Source: Mesorhizobium sophorae
GTDB lineage: Bacteria > Pseudomonadota > Alphaproteobacteria > Rhizobiales > Rhizobiaceae
Reading direction: 5' to 3'
DNA length: 64,000 bases
NCBI RefSeq assembly: GCF_002270415.1
Contig: NZ_NNRI01000006.1
Coordinates: forward strand, 54,367 to 118,366
Part shown: one piece after another, positions 1-8,897 of the stretch
How the letters are laid out: the number at the start of each line of letters is the position of its first letter
Position numbering within the stretch: the stretch's first letter is position 1
The notes under the pieces: generated by a model
The model's input: only the letters and a program-made list of their open reading frames with translations
Databases searched by the model: none
Told to the model about the DNA's origin: nothing
Made by a program: the position numbers and the translations under genes

Positions 1-442
1 CCATTGCCTCCTCGAATTTCGGATCCCGCTGCAATACGAGTGTCCAAGACGCGCCGGCCGCCGAGGCATCGCCTGCCTGGTCCAGGGTGCGTGCACGCTC
101 TATGAGGATTTCCGCCTGGGATGACAGCTTTGCTGCGCGATCGAGTTGTTGCAATGCCGCGTCGAACCGGCGCTCAGCCCGGGCAATCCTGCATGCCATA
201 ATCAAGGCCGGCACATTGTCCGGCCGAGCGGCAAGGCTCGCCTCGATGCGCGCTCGAGCCCCCGGCAAGTCGTTCTTGGCGAACAATACAGCCGCCAGAA
301 GATGGCAAAGCGCCGGATCGCCCGGGTGCTGCCGAAGGCCCAACTCGCACAGATCCGCTGCTTGGCCGTGATCGCCAGAATTGAAAGCGGCCACAGCGCG
401 GCGGATCAGATCGCCGCTATCGCCTTGACTTATGCTGACCAC
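1..442 (-). CDS. TPR-repeat protein, N-terminal part (cut by window edge)
   Basis: Reading the minus strand from a GTG at 442 gives an uninterrupted frame to the edge of the window, about 147 residues. It is built of helix pairs typical of tetratricopeptide repeats, for example AVAAFNSGDHGQAADLCELG and LPGARARIEASLAARPDN. A purine-rich GAGGGAG lies about 11-17 bases before the GTG, so this start is plausible but not certain. TPR proteins act as interaction scaffolds; in rhizobia such N-termini are often fused to sulfotransferase or glycosyltransferase domains, but the decisive C-terminus is outside the window. Confidence 0.7.
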   Translation of the reverse strand, partial: MVSISQGDSGDLIRRAVAAFNSGDHGQAADLCELGLRQHPGDPALCHLLAAVLFAKNDLPGARARIEASLAARPDNVPALIMACRIARAERRFDAALQQLDRAAKLSSQAEILIERARTLDQAGDASAAGASWTLVLQRDPKFEEAM

Positions 443-944
443 GAAATTGAAACTCCCTCTCGAACCCGAACGCCAGGCACGCCGTGCCGGGTAGTGGGTC
501 AGTTTATGGTGTTATCAGCGTTCGAATCCCCGCTTTGTTCCGGCGATGAAAAGATTAGTAACTGCCTATACTTCGGGCGTCGACTGAGGCAGTTCGGCTC
601 ACATGAGAAAAACCCGCCACCAGGGTCAAGGGTGACGGGCTTCCTTAGGAGTCCGGATGCGGTGATGGCGGCGAAGGGAGCCATTAAGGCTAATCTTCAG
701 GGGGGCCGTTGTGGTGCGATTGGCTTACCGCGAGAACTCCCGGCTGGACAATCTGGTGACCAAAATTCTTTGATGGATGCAGCTCGAAGGAGCATTCGGA
801 GCGCGAGCCGGACGCTCACGGACGCGACCCTAATCAGCCTGAGAAATATCATAGCCAAGCCAAATCTGCTTCTTCACTGGGCACTGGATTGCTTCGGTCG
901 GGCTGGCCCTTTCGCACTGCCTAGTAGCAAAGGCAGAAGGGCGT
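443..944. other. Intergenic stretch without a supported gene
   Basis: Open frames here have no family-like sequence and no convincing ribosome site. The only structure I see is the CCCGCCACC/GGTGACGGG hairpin at 613-639. It lies between the starts of the TPR gene and the end of the acyltransferase gene, both on the minus strand, so it could end the acyltransferase transcript. Confidence 0.5.
613..639. terminator. CCCGCC-type hairpin
   Basis: CCCGCCACC (613-621) pairs with GGTGACGGG (631-639) with one mismatch. It follows AAAAA on the plus strand and is followed by CTTCC. It belongs to a family of at least eight similar hairpins in this window. A terminator function is inferred. Confidence 0.5.
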
Positions 945-3056
945 TCAAGGCCTGGCCGTCGCAAGCGATGAGCGATCCCGGGTCAGAAATGGGCTGTACA
1001 AATAACTCAGGCCCCTGGCCGTGGCTGCGGTGATATGGTCGGCATCCTTGTAAATCGGCAGACCGTCTCGAACGGCGTTACAATGGCCATTACTGCAGAT
1101 CGTTGGAAGCGGGTCGACGATCGCGGCGTGATATTTGGCAGCAAGACTCGTCAGGATCGCACGCGAGAGTGCCTGCCGTTTCTCTACATAGTCCCATGGC
1201 GGGGCCACATCGGTCGAAGCTCCCGCCATCATCGCTTTGGAAATAGCTTCCGGCATATAGTGACCCATCTCCGGGACATCCATGACCAGGACGACCTTGG
1301 TACCCTGTCGCGTCAGGTCCGCCATCAGATCATCGAGCGTTTCGGCGACCGAAGCGGACCTGTCTTCCAGCGCTGCCGGCACAGCTGGGTCGAAATAAAC
1401 GCCTTCGTTAGGCAGTTCGGCATCGTGGACGTATTTGGGCCAGTAGGCGACCAGGAAGACGAGCGGAATGTGCCGGGATGTGATCAGGTCCCGCACTGCG
1501 CGATTGAAGTCGCCACAACGCTTGGTGTCACCGCGAGGTGTGAGCTGAACGTCCGGCAGAGGCGGGCAAGAAGAATGTCCGGCAAAGAGGCCAGCAATAC
1601 CGGTTTGCATGGCTGCGGCATCGATAGCGGGAGCCATCGCCCCAGAGTGAGAGTCTCCCCATACAAGGAAAGCAGGATTGTTTGATCCTTCGACGCCGAG
1701 CGGGCAGAGCTTGCCTGCATGTATGTCTGCCCGCGTCGGCCCCGTCGTGTCGGAATCGGCGAAGCATGGTGGCACGCTGAAGCGGCTTTCGTCATAGGTC
1801 GCAGCGTAGACCTTCTGCACATCGGCAGGCAGCCGGCTCGGCACGCCGCCGTGATGCGCAACGTAGTTGCCCAACCCAACCACCGCGATCATCATCACCA
1901 CCGCCCCGGCAAATAGCGGCCTGCGTCTCACCAAGCTGCCACTGCCACGGAAGGGCTGTTCGACGAACCGCCACGAAACAGCGGCGATGATGAGAGAAAC
2001 GAGGGCGATCAGGCCGCCGTGAAACAAGGATAACTCGCGGCCGGCCATCACCCGGCTGAACACGATGATGGGCCAATGCCAAAGATAGAGGGAATAGGAG
2101 ATCAGGCCCACAAACACCATTGGTCTTGATCGGAGGCAGCGGCTGGCAGGCCCTTGTTCATCGTGCGCATAGATTACAAGCGCAGCACCGAGGCATGGGA
2201 GTAAAGCAGCCGGGCCGGGAAAGAGAGTGCGTTCGCTAAACCCGAACACGGTGACGGCAATCAGCAAAATGCCGCCCGCTGCAAGACTTGCCCGTATGAT
2301 CGGCCGTTGCGGCACAGGAATCGCATTGAAGGCCAGCAACGCGCCAAAGAGCAATTCCCAGGCGCGGAACTGCAGCAGATAGAATGCCTCAACCGGGGAA
2401 TGGAAGACGACCCATGCGCTCGCCGCGAACGAGGCGGTCAGCAGGCCGATCAAGATGGGCACCGTCAATCGCTGCGCAAACCGGCTGATCGTCGCCAGCA
2501 GCAATGGAAACAGAATGTAGAATTGTTCCTCGACCGCCAGCGACCAAGTATGCACCAGGGGCTTCATCTGCGCCCCGATGTCGAAGTAGCCACTCTCCTC
2601 CTCGAACTTGATGTTCGATGTGAACAAAGCTGTGGCCTTCAGGCTGCGCGCGAAAAATTCCAGTTCGGCCGGCATCAGTAAGAACCATGCGGCCACGGAA
2701 GAAGCCGCAAGTATCGCAGAAAGAGCCGGAAATATCCGCCGCACGCGGCGCTCGTAGAAGCGAACCAAGCTGAAATCGCCGCAGGCGATCTCAGCAGAGA
2801 TCAGCGATGCCATGAGGAAACCGGAGATGACGAAGAACACGTCGACACCGACAAAGCCACCGCCAAAACCCGGAATGCCGGCGTGATACAAGACGACCGG
2901 AATAATTGCCAAGGCACGCAGCCCGTCAATATCCGCACGATACGTGAGTCCACCTGATCTATGGCCGTGAACTGGCGCTTGGGCGGACGGGCGCCTTAAA
3001 ACGAGATTCAAACGAATTCTCCGAATTGCTAGCGCGATGAACGATGTCGCCAGCAC
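945..3056 (-). CDS. Acyltransferase-3 / SGNH fusion O-acyltransferase
   Basis: Membrane O-acyltransferase predicted to transfer acetyl (or another acyl) groups to a surface polysaccharide or peptidoglycan. Residues about 40-390 are the acyltransferase-3 domain: the start signature YRADIDGLRALA, then VFFVISGFLM and some ten hydrophobic segments. Residues about 440-690 form a periplasmic SGNH hydrolase-like domain with GDSHSG (nucleophile Ser) and DADHIT (Asp-His pair). This two-domain layout is the OafA/OatA type. The listed start is a GTG 5 bases after the preceding gene's stop; a TTG further in is also possible. The close spacing suggests co-transcription with the methyltransferase-like gene. 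Confidence 0.88.
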   Translation of the reverse strand: MLATSFIALAIRRIRLNLVLRRPSAQAPVHGHRSGGLTYRADIDGLRALAIIPVVLYHAGIPGFGGGFVGVDVFFVISGFLMASLISAEIACGDFSLVRFYERRVRRIFPALSAILAASSVAAWFLLMPAELEFFARSLKATALFTSNIKFEEESGYFDIGAQMKPLVHTWSLAVEEQFYILFPLLLATISRFAQRLTVPILIGLLTASFAASAWVVFHSPVEAFYLLQFRAWELLFGALLAFNAIPVPQRPIIRASLAAGGILLIAVTVFGFSERTLFPGPAALLPCLGAALVIYAHDEQGPASRCLRSRPMVFVGLISYSLYLWHWPIIVFSRVMAGRELSLFHGGLIALVSLIIAAVSWRFVEQPFRGSGSLVRRRPLFAGAVVMMIAVVGLGNYVAHHGGVPSRLPADVQKVYAATYDESRFSVPPCFADSDTTGPTRADIHAGKLCPLGVEGSNNPAFLVWGDSHSGAMAPAIDAAAMQTGIAGLFAGHSSCPPLPDVQLTPRGDTKRCGDFNRAVRDLITSRHIPLVFLVAYWPKYVHDAELPNEGVYFDPAVPAALEDRSASVAETLDDLMADLTRQGTKVVLVMDVPEMGHYMPEAISKAMMAGASTDVAPPWDYVEKRQALSRAILTSLAAKYHAAIVDPLPTICSNGHCNAVRDGLPIYKDADHITAATARGLSYLYSPFLTRDRSSLATARP

Positions 3057-3062
3057 ACACGC

Positions 3063-3935
3063 TTAGTCGCCATTGTGGGTCCCGACGATGCCGGACTGGC
3101 CAAGTTTGGTGAATGGCACGAAGGACAAGGTCCCGCCTTGATAGATGTCCGAGCGCGCGACGGTAAAGCTTCCATCGGCAGCTTGTTTCTTGGTGACCTT
3201 CAGCACATGCTGGACGCCGGGCGGCCCGACAGGGATGACCATGATGCCGTTCGGCCGCAGCTGCTGCAGCAAGGGCGGCGGGATGTGGTCGATGCCGCAG
3301 GTGACAATGATCCGGTCGAACGGCGCCTCCTCCTTCAGACCGTAATAGCCGTCGCCGGTGTGGGTTGAGATATGCTGGTATTCGGTGTAGCCGTCGGCGA
3401 TGAGCCCGTCGTAGATGCCGCGCGTGCGAGCGGCCAGCGGCTTGATGATCTCGATCGAATACACCTTGTCGGTGAGGTAGGAGAGATAGGCGGACTGATA
3501 TCCGGAGCCGGTGCCGATCTCCAGCACCTTGTCACCTGGGCGCACATCGATGGAGTTGGTCATGCGGGCAACGGTGTGCGGGCCGGTGATGGTCACGCCA
3601 TAGCCGATGTCGAGATAGTGCCCTTCATAGGCGCGCGCGATGTTCGCCTTGGTGACGAAGCGCTCGCGCGGGGTCAGCAGATAGGCGCGCTTGTTGCGGT
3701 CGTCCCAGACGTCCTTGTGGGCAATCAATTGTTCGAAACGGTCCCAGCGCTGCCCCAGGAAATTGGCAGCCTCACCGCGATTCTTCTGCATCCACTGGAT
3801 GTAGTAGGCCTTGCTTGTCAGCGGAGGGCCGCCGTTTAGCGGCGGCTGGACCTTGGCGACGCCGCCGGTCGAGAAGACAGCCGAGACCAGCCCTGTGGCG
3901 CCATAAAGCATCAATTCGCGTCGGCTGAGCGCCAT
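3063..3935 (-). CDS. Protein-L-isoaspartate O-methyltransferase family protein, Tat-exported
   Basis: SAM-dependent methyltransferase of the PCMT family, which methylates isoaspartyl residues for protein repair. The glycine-rich SAM loop VLEIGTGSGYQSAYL and the downstream FDRIIVTCGIDHIP are clear. I start at the ATG at 3935 (290 residues) because GGAAAGG lies 9 bases upstream and the new N-terminus, MALSRRELMLYGATGL, is a twin-arginine signal (SRREL followed by a hydrophobic stretch). An upstream in-frame extension to 4127 has no signal and no ribosome site. Export is unusual for PCMT enzymes, which are normally cytosolic, so the substrate may be periplasmic. The acyltransferase gene follows directly. 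Confidence 0.85.
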   Translation of the reverse strand: MALSRRELMLYGATGLVSAVFSTGGVAKVQPPLNGGPPLTSKAYYIQWMQKNRGEAANFLGQRWDRFEQLIAHKDVWDDRNKRAYLLTPRERFVTKANIARAYEGHYLDIGYGVTITGPHTVARMTNSIDVRPGDKVLEIGTGSGYQSAYLSYLTDKVYSIEIIKPLAARTRGIYDGLIADGYTEYQHISTHTGDGYYGLKEEAPFDRIIVTCGIDHIPPPLLQQLRPNGIMVIPVGPPGVQHVLKVTKKQAADGSFTVARSDIYQGGTLSFVPFTKLGQSGIVGTHNGD

Positions 3936-4300
3936 GGCGTTTGACCTTTCCGGGGCGTCGGGCCGTCGGACAATGCCGCAACTCCATTCTCCCGTCCCTG
4001 CCACAGAACTCCACCTTTGAATGGACATCTCGCGACAGCTCCAACGGTACATGGGATCGTTTAAGGCCACATTGCTAGCACCATACAAAAGCGTAAGGTT
4101 TTGGAAGCCATTCATAGTTCCAAACATGCATCACACTTTGCGCTTCTAAACCCTTGTCGAGAGGAGCGCGACGAAGCGGCGGCGGATCGCGGGCGATCTG
4201 CATCAGCACCGCCTTGCGCCCCTGCCTTGGGAACGTCGTTGGAGGCGCTCAGTTCACGGCAGTGATCACATCGCCCTTCCTGCTAGAACGAGCCGATCCC

Positions 4301-7300
4301 TCAGCCCGGTTTTGCCCTTGATAGAAGCCCATTTCGTCGCTGCTTCGCATGAAGGCTTCTTACTGGAGATCCGCCGCTGGGTTGCGGGAGACTCCACGTC
4401 GGCGCCCGGACAGGCGCCACAACGATTTCGGGATCGGCCTTGCGGCGCCAGAACCATCTGAGATGGCTGAACCGGCTGAGATAGATATAGACCACGGGCG
4501 TGGTGTAGAGCGTCAGGAACTGCGACAGCAGCAAACCGCCGACGATGGCGATGCCGAGTGGCCGGCGAAGCTCGGAACCCGCGCCGCTGCCGAGCGCCAG
4601 CGGCAGCCCGCCGAGCAGTGCCGCCATCGTCGTCATCATGATCGGCCGGAACCGAAGAATGCAGGCCTCGTAGATCGCGTCTTCCGCCGACAAGTGCCGT
4701 CGTCGCTCGCCATCGAGGGCAAAGTCGATCATCATAATCGCGTTCTTCTTGACGATGCCGACGAGCAGAATGACGCCGATGAGCGCGATCAGCGAAAAGT
4801 CATAGCCGAGCGCCATCAGCGCCAGGAAGGCGCCGACGCCGGCCGACGGCAGCGTCGACAGGATGGTGATCGGGTGCACGAAGCTCTCATAGAGGATGCC
4901 GAGCACGATATAGACCGCGATGATCGCCGCCAGGATCAGATAGGGCTGGTTGGCCAGCGACGACTGGAAGACTTTGGCCGACCCCTGATAACGCGTCGTC
5001 AACGCCGGCGGCATGATCATCGACTGTTCAAGCTTCTGGATCGCAGTGATCGCATCGCCAAGAGAATGGGCCGCCGCCAGGTTGAACGACAGCGTCACCG
5101 CCGGAAACTGGTCCTGATGGTTGATCGCCAGCGGCGACACCGACGTTTCGTAGTGAGCCAGCGCCGACAGCGGCACCATCTGCCCGCTTGTGCCAGAGCG
5201 CACGAACAGGTGCGCCAGCGCCGAGGCGTCCTCCTGGAAGCGCCGCTGCAGTTCCAGCACAACATGATGCTGGTCGAGCTGGGTGAAGATCGTCGCCACC
5301 TGCCGCTGGCCGAAGGCATCGTAGAGCGTGTCGTCGACGGCCTGCGGAGTGATCCCGAGTTGGCCAATCAGGTCGCGGTCGATCTTCAGCGTCATCCTCG
5401 GCGCGCTCGTCTGCAGGTCCCCGGTCACGTCCTGCAGTTCGGGCAAGGTCCGCAATTTTGCCAGCATGATCGGCGCCCATTTGAACAGCTCGTTCACGTC
5501 GGGATCCTGCAGCGTGTACTGGTACTGCGTCTTGCTGACACGCGCGCCTATCTGCACGTCCTGGCGCGCCTGGCCAAACAGCGCGATGCCCTCGACCTTG
5601 GCCGCCGCCTTGCGCAGGCGATTGATCACTTGCGTCGCCGTCGCATGGCGCTCGCTCAGTGGCTTGAGGTCAATCATCAGCCGGCCGCTGTTGACGGTCG
5701 GGTTGGCGCCGACCCAATAGTAGACCGTCTGCACGTCGGGGTCGGCGGTGACCACTGTGGCCAGTTCATGCTGGCGCTGCACCATGGCGTCGTAGGAGAT
5801 GTCCTGCGCCGCCTCGGAACTGCCCGAAATGGTGCCGTTGTCCTGCTGCGGGAAAAACCCTTTGGGAATGACCTGGTAGAGATACACGGTGGCGCCGAGC
5901 GTCGCCGCCATGAACAGCAGCATCACCGGCTTGTGGCGCAGCACCCAGCGCAAACCGGCCTCATAGACGTGCAGCATGCCGGCAAAGGCGGCTTCCAGCG
6001 CCCGCGAGGCGATGTTCTCGCGGGCACTTCGGTCGGTCGGCTTCAACAGCCAGCCACACATCATCGGCGTCAGCGTCAGCGAAATCAGCCCCGACATCAT
6101 GATGGCGATGCTGACGGCGACTGCGAACTCACGGAACAGCCGGCCGATCAGGCCGCCCATCAAAAGCAGCGGAATGAAGACGGCGACCAGCGACAGCGTC
6201 ATCGAGATGATGGTGAACCCGATCTCGCGCGATCCGCTAAGTGCGGCCTGCAGCGGCGCGTCGCCATTCTCGATATGGCGGATGATGTTTTCCACCATGA
6301 CGATGGCGTCGTCGATGATGAAGCCGACGGCAATGGTCAGCGCCATCAGCGACACATTGTCGATCGTGTAGCCGAGCAGATACATCAAAGCGCAGGTGCA
6401 CAGCAGCGACACCGGGATGGTGATGCTGGGAATGAGCGTGGCGCGCACATGCCGCAGGAACAGGAAGATGACGAGCACGACGAGGCCGATGCTGATCGCC
6501 ATGGTGAACTGCACCCCAGAAACGGAAGCCCGGATCGTCTGGGTCCGATCGCCCAGGATCTGCATCTTGACTGACGGCGGCAGCGTGCGCTGGAGCTCCG
6601 GCAGCGCGTTCTTGATCAACTGCACCGTCTGGTTGATGTTGAAGCCGGGCTGTTTGTGGACGTCGATGATGACGGCCCGCTGGCTGCCCAGCCACGCCGC
6701 TTGCCTGATATCCTCGACGCCGTCTATTGCCGCGCCGATGTCGCTGACCCGAATCGGCGCGCCGTTGCGGTAGGCGATGATCACCGAATTGAACGAGGCC
6801 GCGTTCGAGAGCTGGTCGGTAGCGGCAAGCGTCAGCGACTGCCTGGGGCCGTTCAACGTACCCTTCGGCGCGTTGACGCTGGCGCTGGATATCGCGGCGC
6901 GGATATCCTCAAGGCTGAGGCCGAGCTCGGCGGCCGCTGACGGGTTCACCTGGACGCGGACCGCCGATTTCTGCTCGCCATGGAAATCGACTAGCCCGAC
7001 GCCGGTGATCCGCGACAGCTGCAGCGCCAGGTAGTTCTCGACATAGTCGTCGACCTTGTCGATCGGCAGGTCGGCGGAGGTGACGGCGATCGACATCAAC
7101 TGCGCGTCGGCCGGATTGGCCTTCTCGTAGGTCGGCGGACTGGGAAGGTCCTTCGGCAAATCGCCGCTGGCGGCGCTGATCGCGGTCTGCACATCCTGCG
7201 CGGCGCCGTCGAGGCTGCGGTCGAGATCGAATTCGACCTGGATAGAGGTGCGCCCGAGCGAACTGCTCGAACTGATCGACGTGACGCCCGAAATCAGCGC

Positions 7301-7513
7301 CAGCTGCCGTTCCAGCGGCGCGGCGACCGTCGTCGCCATTGTCTCGGCATTCGACCCCGGCAGCTTGGCCGAGATCTGCAGCGTCGGGATTTCGACTTGC
7401 GGCACGCCGGCGATCGGCAGCAGGAAATACGCCACCAGCCCAACCAGCGTCACGCCGATGGCCAGCAGCGTTGTGGCGATCGGCCGGACGATGAAGGGCG
7501 ACGAAATGTTCAT
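4301..7513 (-). CDS. RND multidrug efflux permease, MdtB/MdtC-like
   Basis: Inner-membrane proton-driven RND pump of 1070 residues, the normal family length. It begins MNISSPFIVRPIATTLL, the typical first transmembrane helix. The TM4 motif VGFIIDDAIVMVENI carries the paired aspartates of the proton relay, and two large periplasmic loops follow TM1 and TM7. I take the ATG at 7513, four bases after the adaptor stop; a 43-residue upstream extension overlaps the adaptor gene in another frame. It is encoded with the adaptor at 7518-8648; no outer-membrane TolC partner is seen here. The natural substrate cannot be read from the sequence. Confidence 0.93.
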   Translation of the reverse strand: MNISSPFIVRPIATTLLAIGVTLVGLVAYFLLPIAGVPQVEIPTLQISAKLPGSNAETMATTVAAPLERQLALISGVTSISSSSSLGRTSIQVEFDLDRSLDGAAQDVQTAISAASGDLPKDLPSPPTYEKANPADAQLMSIAVTSADLPIDKVDDYVENYLALQLSRITGVGLVDFHGEQKSAVRVQVNPSAAAELGLSLEDIRAAISSASVNAPKGTLNGPRQSLTLAATDQLSNAASFNSVIIAYRNGAPIRVSDIGAAIDGVEDIRQAAWLGSQRAVIIDVHKQPGFNINQTVQLIKNALPELQRTLPPSVKMQILGDRTQTIRASVSGVQFTMAISIGLVVLVIFLFLRHVRATLIPSITIPVSLLCTCALMYLLGYTIDNVSLMALTIAVGFIIDDAIVMVENIIRHIENGDAPLQAALSGSREIGFTIISMTLSLVAVFIPLLLMGGLIGRLFREFAVAVSIAIMMSGLISLTLTPMMCGWLLKPTDRSARENIASRALEAAFAGMLHVYEAGLRWVLRHKPVMLLFMAATLGATVYLYQVIPKGFFPQQDNGTISGSSEAAQDISYDAMVQRQHELATVVTADPDVQTVYYWVGANPTVNSGRLMIDLKPLSERHATATQVINRLRKAAAKVEGIALFGQARQDVQIGARVSKTQYQYTLQDPDVNELFKWAPIMLAKLRTLPELQDVTGDLQTSAPRMTLKIDRDLIGQLGITPQAVDDTLYDAFGQRQVATIFTQLDQHHVVLELQRRFQEDASALAHLFVRSGTSGQMVPLSALAHYETSVSPLAINHQDQFPAVTLSFNLAAAHSLGDAITAIQKLEQSMIMPPALTTRYQGSAKVFQSSLANQPYLILAAIIAVYIVLGILYESFVHPITILSTLPSAGVGAFLALMALGYDFSLIALIGVILLVGIVKKNAIMMIDFALDGERRRHLSAEDAIYEACILRFRPIMMTTMAALLGGLPLALGSGAGSELRRPLGIAIVGGLLLSQFLTLYTTPVVYIYLSRFSHLRWFWRRKADPEIVVAPVRAPTWSLPQPSGGSPVRSLHAKQRRNGLLSRAKPG

Positions 7514-7517
7514 GGCA

Positions 7518-8648
7518 CTAGTTTGCCGCCTGGGCTGGGCTGGTGATGTCGACCAGGTCTCCTTCCTGGATGCGGTACTGGCCATCGGTGACGACAGTGT
7601 CGCCGGGCTCAACGCCCTCGCCGACGACAGCAAGCTCGGCATTCGAATACGCCACCGTCACCGGCCGTTTGACGATATGCCTGTCCTTGCCGACCACGAA
7701 AGCATACGTCCCGTCGGGGCCGCGCACTATCGCCGTCACCGGGACCGTGACCACGCCCCGCTGCAATTCGACCTGGACGCGGACATTGACGAATTGCCCC
7801 GGCCACAGCCGGTCGTCGGCATTGTCGAAGACGGCGCGTATTCTGATTGTCGCGGTGGCGCCGTTGATCTGGTTGTCGACAACGCTCAGGCGGCCGGTGG
7901 CCAGTTGCTGGCCGCCATTGTCATGTGCGACCACGGGGGCGTTGCCGACCTTCATTACGGCCTGGATGCGCGGAAGAGCGTCGGACGGTAGCGAGAAGTC
8001 GACGGCGATGGGGTGCAACTGGTTGATCCTGACGATGCCGCCGGTGTCGCTGGCGCGGATGATGGCGCCGGCATCGACCGTGTGGATACCAGCGCGGCCG
8101 TCCAGCGGCGAGCGTATCTGCGTGAAGTGCAACTGGATCTGCGCGATGTCGACGGCGGCCTGGTCGACCTTGCCGGTCGCCTCGAACTGCGCCACGGCAG
8201 CCTTTGCCGTGTCCAGCGCCTGAGTCGAGCCGACGCCCTTGGTGCTCAGCGTCTGCGCACGGGCAAGATCGAGTCTGGCGTTCGCAAGCGACACGTCATC
8301 CCGCGTCTTGGTGGCCTGCGCCTGCGCAAGGGCGGCCTGCAGGGGCTCCGGGTCGATCTCGGCAAGCAGGTCACCGGCGTGCACCTCCTGGCCATCGGCG
8401 AAGTCGAGCTTGATGATCTGGCCGTCGATGCGGCTGGTCACGGTCACGCTGCGCAGCGGCGCAACCGAGCCGAGGCCGACCAGAGATACCGGAACATCGC
8501 TGCGGCGCGCCACATCGGCGACCACCGGAATGGCGGCGTCCGCCGCCCATGCGTGACCGACGGCCGAGACGTGTGCCAGGCCCGGAATCAGCAAGCCAAA
8601 GGCAACGGCCCGAAGGATTCGGGTGGCCTTGCACCAGTCGGCGATCAT
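7518..8648 (-). CDS. RND efflux periplasmic adaptor, MdtA-like
   Basis: Membrane-fusion protein that links the RND pump to an outer-membrane channel. From the ATG at 8648 the product has 376 residues with a signal-type N-terminus (hydrophobic stretch ending GHAWAA). It then has the barrel-sandwich halves (SRIDGQIIKLDFADGQEV and IRSPLDGRAGIHTVDAGAII), a helical hairpin between them, and a C-terminal beta-barrel. A longer frame to 8834 lacks family similarity. The stop is 4 bases from the permease start, so the two genes form an operon. The gene is divergent from the phosphodiesterase gene; 8649-8897 must hold both promoters. Confidence 0.92.
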   Translation of the reverse strand: MIADWCKATRILRAVAFGLLIPGLAHVSAVGHAWAADAAIPVVADVARRSDVPVSLVGLGSVAPLRSVTVTSRIDGQIIKLDFADGQEVHAGDLLAEIDPEPLQAALAQAQATKTRDDVSLANARLDLARAQTLSTKGVGSTQALDTAKAAVAQFEATGKVDQAAVDIAQIQLHFTQIRSPLDGRAGIHTVDAGAIIRASDTGGIVRINQLHPIAVDFSLPSDALPRIQAVMKVGNAPVVAHDNGGQQLATGRLSVVDNQINGATATIRIRAVFDNADDRLWPGQFVNVRVQVELQRGVVTVPVTAIVRGPDGTYAFVVGKDRHIVKRPVTVAYSNAELAVVGEGVEPGDTVVTDGQYRIQEGDLVDITSPAQAAN

Positions 8649-8897
8649 GCGCGGTCTCTCGTCCGTCCGGTTCCAGGTCGTGGACTCAACAATGGGCGTG
8701 CCGCGAGTTCCTGACAAACCACGGCCCGTGACCGACATCTTGCGGAGGCAACCTTTCCGGTGCATCGCCGCTGGCTTACCAATCCGTAAGGTCTTTTGCC
8801 AACGAGTTTTCATGAACCTGTCATGTGCCAGCACCTATCCTTGATCCAGCGAGCCTATTTCTTAATCCATCGCGGGCCGCGACATGAGGACCCTTCA

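Noticed and set aside
146..1033. Plus-strand open frame of 295 codons at the left end
   Set aside because: The minus strand over 1-442 reads as clean TPR sequence, and the plus-strand product is Arg/Ser/Pro-rich without any family pattern.
4349..6574. Very long plus-strand open frame of about 740 codons
   Set aside because: It lies entirely antisense to the RND permease gene, is extremely rich in Arg, His and Gln, and has no domain. It is a by-product of GC-rich codon use.
6237..6695. Minus-strand frame of 152 codons within the pump gene
   Set aside because: It is on the same strand as the pump but in another frame, His/Arg/Ala-rich and without domain; the pump frame is continuous.
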